A stretch of DNA of 64,000 bases from Cricetomys ansorgei (GCA_026225945.1 JAMJFZ010001133.1:18417001-18481000), one strand, 5' to 3'. Counted from the first letter of the stretch, positions 32,746 to 47,700 are shown. Notes: generated from the sequence alone by a model not told the origin. Made by a program: numbers and translations.

Positions 32746-35700
32746 ATGACCCAAGCCGAGAAGGGGGACACGGAGAACGGGAAGGAGAAGGGCGGGGAGA
32801 AGGAGAAGGAGCAGCGCGGCGTGAAGCGGCCCATCGTGCCCGCGCTGGTGCCCGAGTCGCTGCAGGAGGTGAGGTGCGGGGGGCTGGGGTCGGGTAGTCG
32901 GCGACCAGGCTCGCCTGGGCCTCTGCTGCAGGTGAGCGGGGCTGGGGTGGTAGGGAGGGTGGGGTGCGGTCGGGCGGAGACGCGGCCGAGGGTCTGCCGT
33001 GCACAGCCGCAGCCCGCCTCTCGGGACTCAGCGGACCCGGTTCAGGGACGGTTAGAGTCGTAGCCTTTCCTTTGTCCACAGACCCGAGACGCTGGACGTC
33101 ACTGCACGTTGAAAAGCAGGGAAAGGGTAGCCTTTCCTTAAATAGACATTAAGAGCCAGTGTGTCAAAAACTTTTGGAGGAGCATGCCACACACTCACCC
33201 ACCAGGCTTTACTGTTAAGCCCATCCCCATGGGGAAATGGGCTGGGACAGTGCACAGTCCCCAGAAGAAATAGGGGAGGATTAAATGCTCTGGATTTCCT
33301 GTGGGCCATTTTCTGAGCCTTCTTCCTTGCCCATGCATGGGTTAAATGGCCTAACAGGTAGGGCCACTGTAAAACGCAGAGTGTGGTGTGGGATAAACTA
33401 GTTCAGAGGACTCAGGGAGGTAGTGGACACCCAGTGTATTTTCTCCAGCCTTGACAAGAATGAGCTGTTAGCCAGGGAGAGGGCAGGGGTATCAGAAAGG
33501 CTAGCGATTTAAGGTAAGGTTAGAAGTGTAGATGGAAGGGGTTCTGGGAACTAAAACTGCCTGAGAGACTTGAACCTAAAGAGGACGTAAAGGACTGGAG
33601 ACATAGCTATTTAGAATTAGGAAAGACCGCAGACCTTTCCAGTGCCCATACAAGCCCGCGGCCTAGTCTCTTCACTGAAGGGAGTGGGGAATTTTGGAAT
33701 AGGATGCTAACTCTTGCCGTGTGGGTGTCCAACCCTTTGGCATTGTGACATCATTCTCGTGGAGTTCATGCTTGAGAGGCTCTCAGTTGAGTTACCAAAA
33801 AGAGGGTTGGTGGGGGGGAGCAAAATAAACTTAGTAAGATTAAGTGTGTGATTTTATGTTGGGTTTCAGATTGAACAGTTAGCATTCCCTAAAAGCCACC
33901 AGTGCTACACCCAGATTAGCTCTGGCATCCTCACAAGAACTTGGTGAGGTAGGAGCTTCATTAGAGCAAGTGGCAGGCTGAAATCGAAATCACCTTCAGC
34001 ATTTCCAGTAGTGACCCAGCGTACTCCAGCCGATGGGGATACCCCCAAGGTTATAATGGAACAGGGTGGCATCCGATAGAAATGAGCGATGTAAGGCGAT
34101 TGAGGGAAGCTGTGGTGTCATATAATGCATTTGCCCTGTGTAAGGAAGTGCTGAACAGCGCCGGATGGTCCCATTCGATTGGAAAGGGTTAACATCAGCT
34201 ACTAGAGGCAGGTCCTCAGTTTCAATGGTTAACCTGGTGAAGACATGAAGCAGCAAATACGGAACAGCAGACTAGGGTTGGAGGATTGAATACAACCCCA
34301 GATCAGCTCCTTGGTGAGGGTCCTTATGCTGGTTACAAGGACATACAGAGTTTGAGGAGGTGACTCCAGAACACTGTCATTTAGCAGTTTGATGAGCTTG
34401 GGAGAACTTAGAGGAGCCAGGAAAAATATCTGCCTCATTTACAAAGATCATACAGGGCTCAAGGGAGGCCTTCACTGACTTTTTGCAAAGATAAACTGGA
34501 GCAGTGAACAGAGCCATCTCAGATCCTGAAGTGAGACAGGTGCTGACTGAAACCATGCCATCTGAGAACGCCAACACAGACTGTAAGAGAGTTTTATAGC
34601 CATTTAAAGCAGATTCTGCACCATTGGATCAGTGGATCAGAGCTACTGCGGACATTGGTTCAAATACACAGCTGCTGTAATAGGACAAGCTATAGTTAGA
34701 GGGATGAAATACCAAAATGTCCGATGCTTTAACTGTGGAAGACAGAGCCGCTTGTAAAGAGATTGTCCAATCTGCTTCTAAAGGCAATTGTTTCTTTAAA
34801 TACTAGTTAGGAAAAAGGGGCAGATTGCAGGGGGGTGTGCAGATGGTGTGGAAATGGTTGACACTAGGCAAATGAGTGTAGATCCAAGAGAGCTATACAG
34901 GGGAATTCCTTGCAGTTGGGAAATGCCACAGGGTGCCTAGCTAGGGCCTCTGGAGAAAGAACAAGCTGTCTGTGTCCTGTGAACACTGGTGTGGCTTGCA
35001 AACCAAGAAACCCAAACTCGGTGTTGGGAACCTGATGCATGCTACTGAGGGCAGTGCTGCACTAGATCTGGCTGTAGACAGACAGCTTACCCTATGCCCA
35101 GATGTTCAGTGCTATACAATTGCTACTGGAGTTTATGATCCTCTTCTCCAGGGACAGTAGGAATGCTCCTAGGTAGAAGCAGTTTGACATTAGAGGGATT
35201 CACTGGGCATCCTGGAATTATAGATGAAGATTTCAACGGAGAAATTAAAATCATGGCCTGTGTAACAAGAGATCTGCAATTTAACGCAGGGCATAGGATT
35301 GAGCAGCTGTTACTGTTTCCCTATATCAAAAGAAAAGCCGCCCCTATAGAAAGAGCAAGTGTGGGCAGGTTTAGAAGCACTGGGGGAAATGAGTGTTCTG
35401 GCAGGTTGTCATTAATGATAAAAGGCCAAAATGTAAAAAGTAAATAAATAAATGGTGTTGATATAGAAGGGTTGGTGGACACGTGTGCAGATGTAACGAT
35501 AATCTCCCAAGAGTCGTGGGATTCAAATGGCCCCTTCAGGAAGTAGCCACACAGTTTGTAGGGATTCAGAAATTATCTAATTTCCTAATCTAAAGCAAAG
35601 TGTAAATTGGGTTAAATGTTTGGGACCAGAGGGACAAAAAGGAAAGAAAAGGCCTTATGTGGCTGACATAGCTATAAATTTATGAGAAAGAGAATTATTG

Positions 35701-38700
35701 CAACAATGGGGAACTCAGATTAATATCCCTTCAATCCCAGAAACAGTACATAAAATAAGGTCTCAAAGGAAAGATGCTCTTAATAAGGGGAATGCATAGG
35801 TTATACAGGTTATCCAAAGGCTGGATACAACAGGTACTAAGTTGCCAAATTTATAAAGGGGGCCACTGCTGGAACCCACCTGCCTAGAGTTAGGCAAGAT
35901 CTTGATTGAGGAGGTTCCAGTTTTTATTATGTTTGTGAGCCACAGAAATGTTTTGAAAGAAGACATGCAGCTAGGGGAGAGTGAAGGAGTACCAAGGAGT
36001 TGGGCTGGGATTGTAGTTCTCAATAGATAATTAACGTTTTCTTCCTTTTAAATAGAAACTTTTTATAAAAAGAAAGAATTTAGGGGCAGGGTGTATATGC
36101 ACGTGTAAGCGCAGGTACCCATGGGATCCAGAAGAGGGCGTAAGTGAGCTGCCTGACATGGGTTCTGGGAACCAAATCCTAGTTCTCTGCAAGAGCAGCA
36201 CTTCCTCTTAACTGCTGAGCCGACTCTCCTCCGTTCCAGATTCCCTGATTTCAGAGGCATTGCCAAAGTCTGTCCTCTCATTCTTGCTGAAGCTTTGCAC
36301 ACCTCAGCAAGTTTGGAGGGGGCAGAAGTTTTCCCAAGTGCGCTTGGATTCTCTCCCATGAGAATCACAGATCTAAAAGAGCAGTCCTATAGAAGCCCAC
36401 AGCCATCACCTTGCTCTTGGATTTGTGTTGCTTTGTTCCTGTTCACTCTCTGACTTTTTAGGACAGAGTTGTAAACTCTGATTGAGCAGGTAAATAGCAC
36501 ACACAATGACCAAAGCACAGGTGACAAGCACACACTGAAGTCACGGATGGACAAAGCCTTAGTTCCCAACATTGTGAAGCAGTAATTCTGTGCTTACATC
36601 TTTTTCTTCCCTGAGCTCTTCAGGCAAACCTGGATGATCATATTAGTTACCCCAGGAGCTCTTTTAAATTAGCCAATTCATAGCCTCCTGGAGCTTCTTG
36701 GTTTAAAAATCTATAGGATCTTCTTCTTCTATTCACGGATGTCTTAGTTGCACCTTCTGCTCTCTTCTCGTTCATCTGGTTGTATTTCTTAGTAAACAGA
36801 AAGTTCTCTGACAGTGGAGACTCGGTCTTGGCTATCCCACGTTTTCTGGCATATAAATGCTCAGTAACTATGTATTAATTTGCAGTGGAGAATTTTGGGT
36901 TCATTCATCTAAGAATTTATTGAGTGTGTGTTCTGTGAGTCAGCTCAAGTGAGCACTAAAGAATCTGCATTCAGAAGAACGTATGTAATAGGATATCCCT
37001 CAACTCTTTACTGGATTATTTTGATGCTTTTCAGTCTGATAGTCTGTGCTGGCTAGTTTTGTGTCAACTTGACATAAGCTAAAGTCATCAGAGAGGAGGG
37101 AACCTCAATTAAGGAAAGGGGAATAGGCAAGCCTGTAGGGCATTTTCTTAGTGATTGTATAGGAGGGCTTAGCCCATTGTGGGTGGTGCCACCCCTGGTC
37201 TGGTCCTGGGGTCTATTAGAAAGCAGGCTGAGCAGATCCTAAGGAGGAAGTCAGTAAACAGCATTCCTCCATGGCCTCTGCATCAGCTCCTGTCTCCACG
37301 TTCCTGCCCTTGTTTGAGTTCCTGCCTTGACGTCCTTTGAAGATGAGCAGTGATATGGAAGTCAGCCAAATAGACCCTTTCCCCCCCAAATTGCGTTTGT
37401 CATGGTCTTTCATCACAGCAGTAATAACCCTCTCTAGAACATAGCCTTTATAGGAAACACCACATAATGTGGTTAACTGTGTGTTAGTTAATCTGTTATC
37501 TGTGTATTACTAAATTCACATTTGTTTTTTTATGTCTGCAGCAAATCCAGAGCAACTTTATTGTTGTCATACACCCAGGTTCAACAACTTTAAGAATCGG
37601 CCGAGCCACAGACACACTTCCTGCCAGCATCCCTCATGTCATTGCACGAAGGCACAAACAACAAGGGCAGCCTCTGTACAAGGACAACTGGCTCCTAAGG
37701 GAAGGACTGAATGTGAGTCAGAAACACGGAGCCGAGGAAGCAGCCGAGGGTTGTTTCCTTGGGCGGGTTAGATACCCAAAAAAGTACCTGGGAATCTTGA
37801 TTACAAATCTTCAGAGTTTTACTTACTTAAAATAATGTCATTCAGGGTTGTGAGCATAATTTTCATCTGAGCTAGTTTCATTTCCTGTTGCTGTGATAAA
37901 ACACTGTAACAAAAGCAATTGAGAGAGGAAGGGTTTGTTACACTTACGAATTCAAGGTGAGTTCAGGTGGCAGGAACTTGAAGCAGCTAGTCACATCCAC
38001 AGTCTGGAGCCGATTGAAAAACAGGCGCATGCATGCTTGCTTATGCTCACTTTCTCCACTCTTGGGCAGTTCAGGCTCACTGCCTAGGGAATGGTGCCAC
38101 CCACGAAAAAATAATTCACAGTATCATAATAACTTGAAATACTTCTTGATTAATCAAAGTATATAATGGCATGTGATATTGTTACAGAATCATAAAGTAA
38201 GCATTATGTAGCTGTATGAAGAGTCTCTGGAATACCGTGGGCATCTTGTTGTTGTCATTTTCTTTGTCTTTTGAGACAGGGTCTCACAATTTAGCCCCAG
38301 CTTATCTGAACTTGAACTCAGAAGTCTGCCAACCTCTGCCTCCGAAATGCTGTAGTAGAAAGTGTGCACCACCATGCCTGGTAGTAATTTGAGTAGTGCT
38401 GAAAATTTATCAGTCACAAGGTACTTGAAGTTATGGGGTTTTGCAGATAGTAGGCTTTGGACAGGGTTTCAGTTTGTCTTTCGTTCTTTGTTTGATTTTT
38501 GAAATGGGATCTCCTCTTTAAGTTCCAGGGTGGGCTTGAACTCTAGATCCTCCTCTTTCAGCCTCTCCAGTACATGGATGCTGGCATGTATTACCACACC
38601 CAGCTCTGGAATTCTTAGGGTTACCATGTCTAACAAAGATTAAAGAAATGCTACTTGTTGCTGGGCAGTGGTGGCGCACGCCTTTAATCCCAGCACTTGG

Positions 38701-41700
38701 GAGACAGAGGCAGGCGGATCTCTGTGAGCTTGAGGCCAGCCAGCGCTACAGAGAACCTTGTCTTGAAAAACCGAAAAAAAAAAAAGAAACAAAAAGCAAA
38801 AAAGAAATGCAACGTGTCGATGCGAGCCCAATTATGGATCAAGTCAGTAGCACGCCTCACTGTTTTCTCTCTTCACTAAATATTTTTATACTGATCATCC
38901 TTCATTTTTCTGTCCAGAAACCTGAAAGCAATGAACAAAGACAAAATGGCCTCAAAATGGTGGATCAGGCGATATGGTCTAAAAAGATGTCTAATGGTAC
39001 AAGACGCATCCCTGTGTCACCAGAACAGGTTGGGTCAACTTTTCCTTCAAATCTATTATTTTTCACCTCTGTCGATTTAGTCATGTATTGCTTAATAGTG
39101 GTGGTGTGTCACCTGGAAGAGTTAATTGTCCATACACTATCCAAACATAGTGTCTATGACAGAAGACCAGACAGTGTATCTTCTGCACACCTAGACTCTG
39201 GTAGAGCCTATCTGTGTATACTGTTGCTGTGCTGAACACTGTCAGCAGCTTTTACCACAACAGTGTTAATGCATGTAAACTGGAGAGTTAGTTCAGTGGT
39301 CAAGCGCACTAGCTGCTCTTGCAGAGGACCCACGTTCAGTTCCCAGTCACCACATGGTGGCTCACGTCCATCTGTAGCTCCAGTTCCAGGGGATCTGATG
39401 CCTTTTTTCTGGTCTCACAGGGCATCAGACAGGTATATGGTGCACATATATATACATGCAGGAAACCTTGTACATTGTGCAGATTGTACACTTGTACATT
39501 GTAAAATAAAAATACATCTTTGGAGGAAAAAAAAAACCCATAAAACCAGTGTTCAGCTCTGGGGTACTTCTTATGAATGAAATTTGTGTGACTAGAAGCT
39601 GTCCTGGATAAGTCAGTAAATGAGTAGTAAGTAATTGTGAAGGTATAGGACACTTCTGTCTGCTGCTGTAGACTTTATAAACACCGTACACTATTTTTTT
39701 AATATCTTCAATGATTACAAACTTTATAATGTTTCAACTCTTTTTCTTTTTTTGGTGAAGGGTTTTGTATTTTTGAAATGTTGGAAAAGAATGCATATAC
39801 AAAGAACTGAATCATGAAGAAGCATGGACTAAAACTACAGGAGTTGGGATGTAGGGGAGCGGAATGGCTCACCTAAACGTTTTTAGAAACCGGGAGCTAC
39901 AACCACAGTAATGTGTTTATTGTTTGGGATGTGAGACGTTACCAACAGCACCACCATCCACAGTAGTGCGTTGCTGGCGTCGCAGGAGGTCTGCGACCAC
40001 GTCCGTGTTTCAGTTTTGATGTTGACCTAACCCTGGCGGGACATAGTGGCATAGGGCACCCTTAGCTGCCAGACAGGGCGCACACCTGAGCTCAGGCATG
40101 CAAGGAGATGCACCGCATATACCTTTACTCTCTCACGGTAGCACTTAAACAATACTGGTGTTAGTAACAGGCACTGTGGGGCTATAAATAGTCTTTATAT
40201 CCATATTCTATAAGCTCTTTGAAAATTTTTTTTTCACTTTTAAACTTTTTGTTAAAGACTAGGAGACACCTCCCCAAGATCACTAATATCACTGTCTGTT
40301 CCAAGGGAAAGTCTTTATAGGCGATAATGTGTGTGGAGCAGTCAGTTCCTGTGATAGCTGCTTTCTTCTGCATCACCTGCTGAGGGACCTGCCTCAGGGC
40401 TGGTCCTTTATAAACTTCTTAAACATTTATAATAGAAGGAATACACCTTCTGTACGGTGATATGATATCTATATCTCTATCTATATGTATGTATTATGTG
40501 TTACATAATATATAACACGGCTGGTGCCTGCTTGCTTATGTCATATGTCGTGTAGTTGTATGTGCTGTACTGTGACTGGCACCACAGGAGTGAAGCTGTG
40601 TGCCATGTCCTGTGGGTGTGTCATCAGGTTTTATCTCCACTGTGATCCTTCAGATCCACTGCTATATATGTGGCCTGTCACTAAGATACTGTGGGACCTG
40701 GCCATAGCAGGATCTGCATATGTCGTGTAAGTCATTATGCAAATACGAGGTAGAATTTCCAGAAAGAAAGGGAGGGATAGAGGGAAGAGGGAGGGACCGG
40801 TCAGTGTTTGCCATGTGTCTCAGTCTTTGTGAGGAGACAGGAGGACTCTTGCACTGCTCCCTGCCTTCAAAAACAGCTCATTTTCTTATTTTCTCATTCC
40901 AGGCACGTTCCTACAATAAGCAGATGCGACCTGCCATTCTAGACCACTGTTCTGGAAATAAATGGACCAACACATCTCAGCAACCTGAATACTTGGTAGG
41001 AGAAGAGGTGAGAAACCTTGACAGTGAGTGAAATGGAAAGAAAGCAACTGACAGTCCTCGAAGTCACTCTGTCGTTTCCTAACATTCCTCGATCCTGGTT
41101 TTGAGAACCAGATATTTATACTAACCTCCTGATTATTATTCTCCATGCTCAGGATCTAGAACACTCAGAAAATATTACCTTCTGGCCTTAGTGTTTTGAG
41201 TGTGAGTCCAGAAACCCCTCGAGAAGAGTTCTAACAATGTACTTCCTCCTTAACTAGGCCTTGTATGTTAACCCACTGGACTGTTACAACATTCACTGGC
41301 CTATCAGAAGGGGTCAGCTGAATATCCACCCAGGCCCAGGGGGCTCCCTAACAGCGGTTCTGGCAGACATTGAAGTGATCTGGTCTCATGCAATACAAAA
41401 GTATTTGGAAATCCCACTGAAAGATTTAAAGGTGAGCGGAATTTTCCAGTCGCTTGGGTTGCCTTTAAGATTCCTGATGAGTCCACGTGCTTACACTGAG
41501 TTGTGTGTACTCTCGCGTCCTTGGAGCGTTCTCGCCATTTGGGTAGTGGGGATGTCTTCTCTTCACTGAATCCCCTTCCGGTTTTCTCCCCTTACCGTTT
41601 CTTTGGTGTCTGAGTACTGTTCTGAAGCCAGTAAGCCCACACTCACTCAGACACTAACTCCCTAGGTTTCCGTGTCACAAATTTACAATGATTGTAAGGA

Positions 41701-44700
41701 GCTGAGGGAACTTTCACTGTTCCTGGTTCTTCCTGAAACCCAAGAGCCAGCCATCACAGAGGTTTGCGATTTTGCTCAGGGCCTGTGGTCACAGCTGCCA
41801 CTCCTGTGCAGGGCGCCCCCTAAGGGTAGGCATTATGGGATTGGACTGGACTGGACTGCTGCTCACCCTTCTGTTTTTCACTGTTCTTTTTCAGTATTAT
41901 CGGTGCATCTTGTTGATCCCTGATATCTATAACAAACAGCATGTGAAAGAGCTCGTGCATATGATACTGATGAGGATGGGCTTTTCAGGTACGCCTGGGG
42001 CTCTGGTGAACCCCTTAAACTGTTGTTTTTCCGTGACAAGGCTAACCGCGTTCTGAAAGGAGCGGTGTGTCTTAGGTGTTTGCCCGGAGATTTCTCGGCT
42101 CCTAAGTTGGATTGGTCGCTTGCGTCGTGACGCCCACCACAGTCGTCTGACTGCGGCCACTCGGCCTCTTTTTAATATTAGGGATTGTGGTCCATCAGGA
42201 GTCGGTGTGTGCTACGTTTGGGAGCGGCTTAAGCAGCACCTGTGTTGTGGATGTTGGGGACCAGAAAACAAGTGTGTGCTGCGTGGAAGACGGGGTGTCT
42301 CATCGGAACACACGGTAAGGTCTAATTGCTCTCCTGTGACAGTCGCTCAGGTCATCACAGGACAGAAATTACATGAGATGAAGTCTGCAGAGGAGTCCAG
42401 CGAGACTGGGGCGTAAGTTCTAGCAAGGCTGAATTTATGCAGGTGACCTCGCCCTTAGGGAGCTTTCCAACCTAGGTTCACATTAGTAGTTCTTAGGAGC
42501 CATGGTATGTGTTGTGCAAGTTAGTACCATGTCTTTTGTCCTCATTAACACCCTTAGAGCAAAGCTTTATTAAGCAAGTCTCGTAGAAACAAGCCAGATT
42601 CTCCAGGTCTGAAGTCTCTAGTTTTGAGTATCTGCTTTCCTTATCATAATGGTGCATGGAGCTCAGTGATGTGTAGCCTGGTGCTGTCCGTCTTCTCATG
42701 ACACCACTGGTGCACAAGTTAACAGAGCAAGCACTGGGACACCTCTGTTCGTGTTTTCAGTGCTTGCCGCTCCTCGGATAGTTTCTTTGTGCCTTGGGTA
42801 GCTAGAGTCTCAAGTCTCAAATGTAGTAGGGCCAGGTAGTTCACCACAAAGGTGAATTGTTGTATCTTGTATCCTAGAACACAGCCAGAGTTCCTCAGGC
42901 TTGCTCATTATTCAGATTATCTAATTCTATAGTTTTCAAACTACAGGGTAAATGAAGACTGTCTCCTCCACCACAGTTGTGCGCATTGGTGTGCTCACAT
43001 TTGGGAGGCCTTCATTTAGTCGGCGGTGGTCTCTGAGCCTTTCTTCCATAAGTGTGTCTTGTTGTCTGTGCCTGATTCCTTTATATGCTAGCGAGTGAAA
43101 AGCCAGTCTGCCATACAAAACACACTGATTTGTCCAGAACTGGATTTAACAGTGTTTCCCTTGTCCAGAATACTTTATTGCAAACAGCCAGCTGCTTTGG
43201 GGCATTCCACCACTGATTTTAGCTGGAGTTCCAGTCTCCCAATACCTGGTTCTCCAGTTCTCACAACAGATAGTTCTCAAAACATCCCGAGTGCCTTCTT
43301 AACTGACAGATTAACCATCTTTTCTCTTAACTTTAGGCTTTGTCTGGCATATGGAGGCTCTGACGTGTCGAGATGTTTTTACTGGCTCATGCAGCGAGCG
43401 GGGTTCCCTTACAGAGAATGTCAGTTAACAAATAAAATGGATTGCCTCCTCTTGCAGCACCTTAAAGAAACCTTTTGTCATTTAGATCAGGTAAGAACAG
43501 AATCAGTGTTGCTGATTATTTTTGGTTCCAGGAAAGATTGGCCAATCCTGTGGTGGCTAAATTGCTAAATTGCTAAGGCCTGGGCCCTGAAGCTCTCCAG
43601 GTGTGTAAGTCTCTGGATGTAGTCGGTGATAAAGACTGTCTCAGGTTATGTAAAGAGAGCTAGGCAGGTACTGCCCGTGGTCCTGCCACCATCCCAGAGA
43701 ATGAAGGCGACAACCGAGGGGAATGAATAGCACACATAAGAAGATGGGTACAGATGTTTAGGTAAATGTGGCTCTGTGCATTTAATATTGTGGCTTATCA
43801 ACAGTTAATCATTCCATTGCTGTGTGTGGATCGCTTCAGTTTAAACTTGATTCAGGTGATACAATTAGGAGTCTTATGAAACTTGAGAAACATAAAGACT
43901 GTAAATGTCCCAAATATTGAGGATGTACTCATTCTTACTGGCTCCTTATATTTATATTTACATGAAAAAAGCAAAGGGACAGGTGGCAGAGAGTTGAGAA
44001 ATATTAAATGAGAAACAAAGTACAGTTGAACTCCTGTTTTATGAAGTTTATGCTAAGTGTCAGAGGGTGGCCATTTTATGTGTGGGCTTTATATAATGGA
44101 GAGGCTTATGCATAATTTGAGGGGTTTACTTCATTCTTACTGACAGCATCTTTTCCTGGAATCAGGACATCTCCGGGCTTCAGGACCATGAATTTCAGAT
44201 TCGGCACCCAGATTCTCCTGCCCTGCTTTACCAGTTTCGATTAGGAGATGAAAAGCTCCAGGTAACCTGACAGGTGCATGTGTTCATGAGTAGAAAGAAA
44301 GCCATCCCTGGTCAGAGAACATGTACTCACAGAGAGGACTGCGAATGTGTGAGCTCAGAATGCCACCTCATTGCTGGTTGGTTATTCCCCAAGCCAACAC
44401 AGCCCCTGTTAGAATACCAATTAGAACAGATCTGCCCCCCCTTCCTTTTTAAATGTTGTATTTTAACTATGTATGTATGTGCATGTATGTCTGGGTGTGT
44501 GCGTGTCTGTGTGCAGGTTCCCAGAGAGTCCAGAAGAGGGCATCAGATATCCTGGAGCTGGAGTTAGAGGTGGGTGTGAGCTGCCAGTGTAGGTGCTGGG
44601 AATTGAGGTCGGGTCCTCTGCCAAGAGTACTCTTAACCACTATGGCATCTCTCCAGCCCCCAGGCTAATCTTTTAATTATCCAGATTTTTAGAAGGTAGA

Positions 44701-47700
44701 TTTTTAGAAGGGCACTGGTCTTGATAACAAATCATTAAGTAGATTATAAGGCACTTGGTTTACATTGGCCCTGAGATTCTCACATGGTGCGTATCACTCA
44801 TCCAATTGGATGGTGAGTTTTCTGGTCTGTGGTGCAATCCCTTTCTCAGAAGGAATGCTGCCCAGTGTGATGTGGAGCACCTGCTTGGTGGCTTTTGTCT
44901 GCGGAAGAATGAAGCTCCACCATCTCCTAGGGACAGCATTTTTCCCTAAGCACTCTCCTTCCCTGCACAGGCTCCCATGGCACTGTTTTACCCAGCAACT
45001 TTTGGGATCGTCGGACAGAAAATGACAACTCTGCAGCACAGATCCCAGGGGGATCCCGAGGATCCGCACGATGAGCATTACCTGCTGGCCACGCAGAGCA
45101 AGCAAGAACAGGTGCACAGCAGTTCTGGTGCTAGAGAACTCTGCCCAGAATTAATAGGCCCTTGTGATCAGTGCAGCTTCAAACAGACCGACTGGTGCTG
45201 TTTTCAGAACTGCACATGAAGTGAAGTCTCAGTTTGAAATCTGGCTGAGAAATTTCCTCACTTAGCAGATACTAATTCGTTTTGTGAATGCCGGTCTGAA
45301 CATTTAAAAGTTGCTTCAGTGAAGACACTTGCCTTGTGGCAATGTATTACTTACTTTTGTTGTCTGCTTCTGGATATTTATCTAGCAATATTTTTGGTAA
45401 AAAATTTAATTATTTTAATTTTAATTATTCTGTACTAAAGATAGAAAGTATTGGTGCAGACAAAGCTGCGTTATTTATTTACTTGCTTATATATTTGTTT
45501 GTTTATCTATTTATTTATTTATTGCTCCCAGTAATCGGTTGTCTGCTCAAGGGCATAAACTATAGTTTTTAACTGCTAATCTGGTATCAGCAGCTCATGT
45601 TGGAGACCAGGACTTAAAACCTTGCTCATCTTTGTTCCTGTCCTAGAGGAAAAAGAGATGGTAGATTGGATCTGAAAATAAGGCTTAACAGCCACCAGCC
45701 TGTGAATCTCATTGAAATATTCCAATGAAAAGTCAGCTTATGTGGGGTGGTGGTGGCACATAGCTTTGATCCCAGCACTTGGATGGCAAAGGCAGGCAGA
45801 TCTCTGTGAGTTCAAGGCCAATCTGTTCCAAGACAGCCAGAGTTACAACAGAGAAAGTCTGTATTGACATTTCAGTTTTAAAGCCCTACTCGCTGATAGT
45901 AAGGTTCTGGGACCTGCCCACATGTCCAGAGCCTGCTTTGGCCTTGTCAGAGCATCCTTGTCTGCAGGTCCAGGCCACCTGGGCATGGGTACAAGCTGTG
46001 TGTGTACTATGGTGGCTTTTGCTTATGATGCTCTGAGGTAGTAAAAGGAGTAGAATCTAACTGAATAGCACCAGCAATGTCTGTAGAGCTTCAGACCATC
46101 TACCACTTTTTCTTTTAACTTATTTACAGTCTGCAAAAGCTACTGCTGACCGAAAGTCTGCATCCAAACCCATTGGATTTGAAGGAGATCTCCGTGGCCA
46201 GTCCTCTGATCTTCCAGAAAGACTCCACCCCCAAGAGGTGGATTTGGCTTCTTCCCAGGGAGACTGTTTGATGGCCGGCAATGACTCTGAGGAGGCCCTC
46301 ACTGCCCTGATGTCCAGGAAAACCGCCATTTCACTGTTTGAGGGAAAAGCCCTGGGCCTTGATAAGGCCATCCTGCACAGCATAGACTGTTGTTGTAAGC
46401 ACACTTTGGGTTCCGGTAGGTAGTGAAATGAGTGGCAGTTAAGTGAGTCTTGATGGTGCAGTGCCGTGTTTTCTCTCGGAAACCGTCAGGCATGCTCCAG
46501 CCCTGCCTTGCCAGGTGCTGGGAACACGGTAATGCAGCCCAGTTGGTCCCTGCCCCGGAGCGCCTGCACTGCGTGTAGTCCAGTGCTGGCGATAAAGACA
46601 CACAGGCTTTGACTTTACAACTCTGGTAGGTGCTAGAGTGAACTAAAGAGTCCCAGCTGGTCAGGACATGTAAGAAGGAATTTGCCCTTCTCTGGAGGAG
46701 TTAGCCAGGGTGAGGCTAGCGGCAGTCCACACACCACACAGGAACCACCGTGGACCTCCTCAAAGAGTTTGGTTCTAATCCTAGGAGTAGTAGGATGGGA
46801 GGTGGGCAGCAGGTTCCCTGTCTGCAGTGTGGAGGGTGGATTTGGGGAGCACCCTTGAGGCCGATAGGGCTTTGCCATCTAGGTGGGTGAGTGGTGGGTG
46901 TCACTGTCTTTCAGCATCTGATGATACCAAGAAGAAGATGTACAGCTCTATCCTGGTTGTGGGAGGAGGTCTGATGTTTCATAAAGCTCAAGAATTTCTC
47001 CAGCACAGAATTCTCAACAAAATGCCACCTTCGTTCAGGCGAATTATTGAAAATGTGGATGTGATCACAAGGCCTAAGGTACGCTGATTCACGACGCAGG
47101 ATGGACAGTGCTCAAATGAAACCAGTGTTGGCTCATCTAATTGTAGTGCAGGTGGAGGGTGAAATCTTAGGAGGTGTGGGCCTGTGACTTGGGAGCTTTG
47201 AGGACTTGGAGAAGTGAAAAATAACTTTTCACGAGTCACAAATAAATATATCAGGAGTTCTGAACTCAGGGCTAGATTTCTTTTGGTTTGGTATTTTTGT
47301 TTTTAAGATTGATTTTATGTTGTGTGTTTAAGTGCTTTGTCTACATGTGCGTCTATGCCCATATGTGTACATGGTGCCTGCAGAGGCCAGAAGAAGAGAT
47401 CAGATCTCCTGGAAATGGAATTATAGATGATTATGATCTGGCATGTAGGTGCTGGGAACCGAACCTAGGCCCTCTGGCCTCTGGAAGAGTGGTTGATTAT
47501 TATTAACCCCTGAGCCATCTCTCCAGCCATGATTTGTTTTGTGTGCGTGTGTGTTGTAAATATGCAAACTCACTGTATAATTAAGGCTAGCCTTGAACTT
47601 CTCATTCTGCTTCCTCCCAAGTTTGGGGGGTTAAGGGGTATGTGGGTGTGCCTGGAGTTGAAACTGGCTTTCCTTTTTTGGCCCCTGCTCTGCTTGACTT

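Larger units (their letters stand above)
32600..33065 (+). promoter_or_regulatory. ACTR8: ACTR8 CpG-island promoter
   Basis: GC- and CpG-rich block covering the 5' UTR, exon 1 and the start of intron 1. It has no TATA box. A YY1-like motif and an NRF1-like motif sit 70-120 bp before the start codon, typical of ubiquitously expressed genes. Long open frames on both strands here (180 and 182 codons) reflect base composition. Confidence 0.85.

Noticed and set aside
32521..33079. 180- and 182-codon frames on both strands at the ACTR8 promoter
   Set aside because: Again GC-driven. The + frame runs out of phase with the real ACTR8 exon, and the - frame is low-complexity Pro/Arg/Ala.
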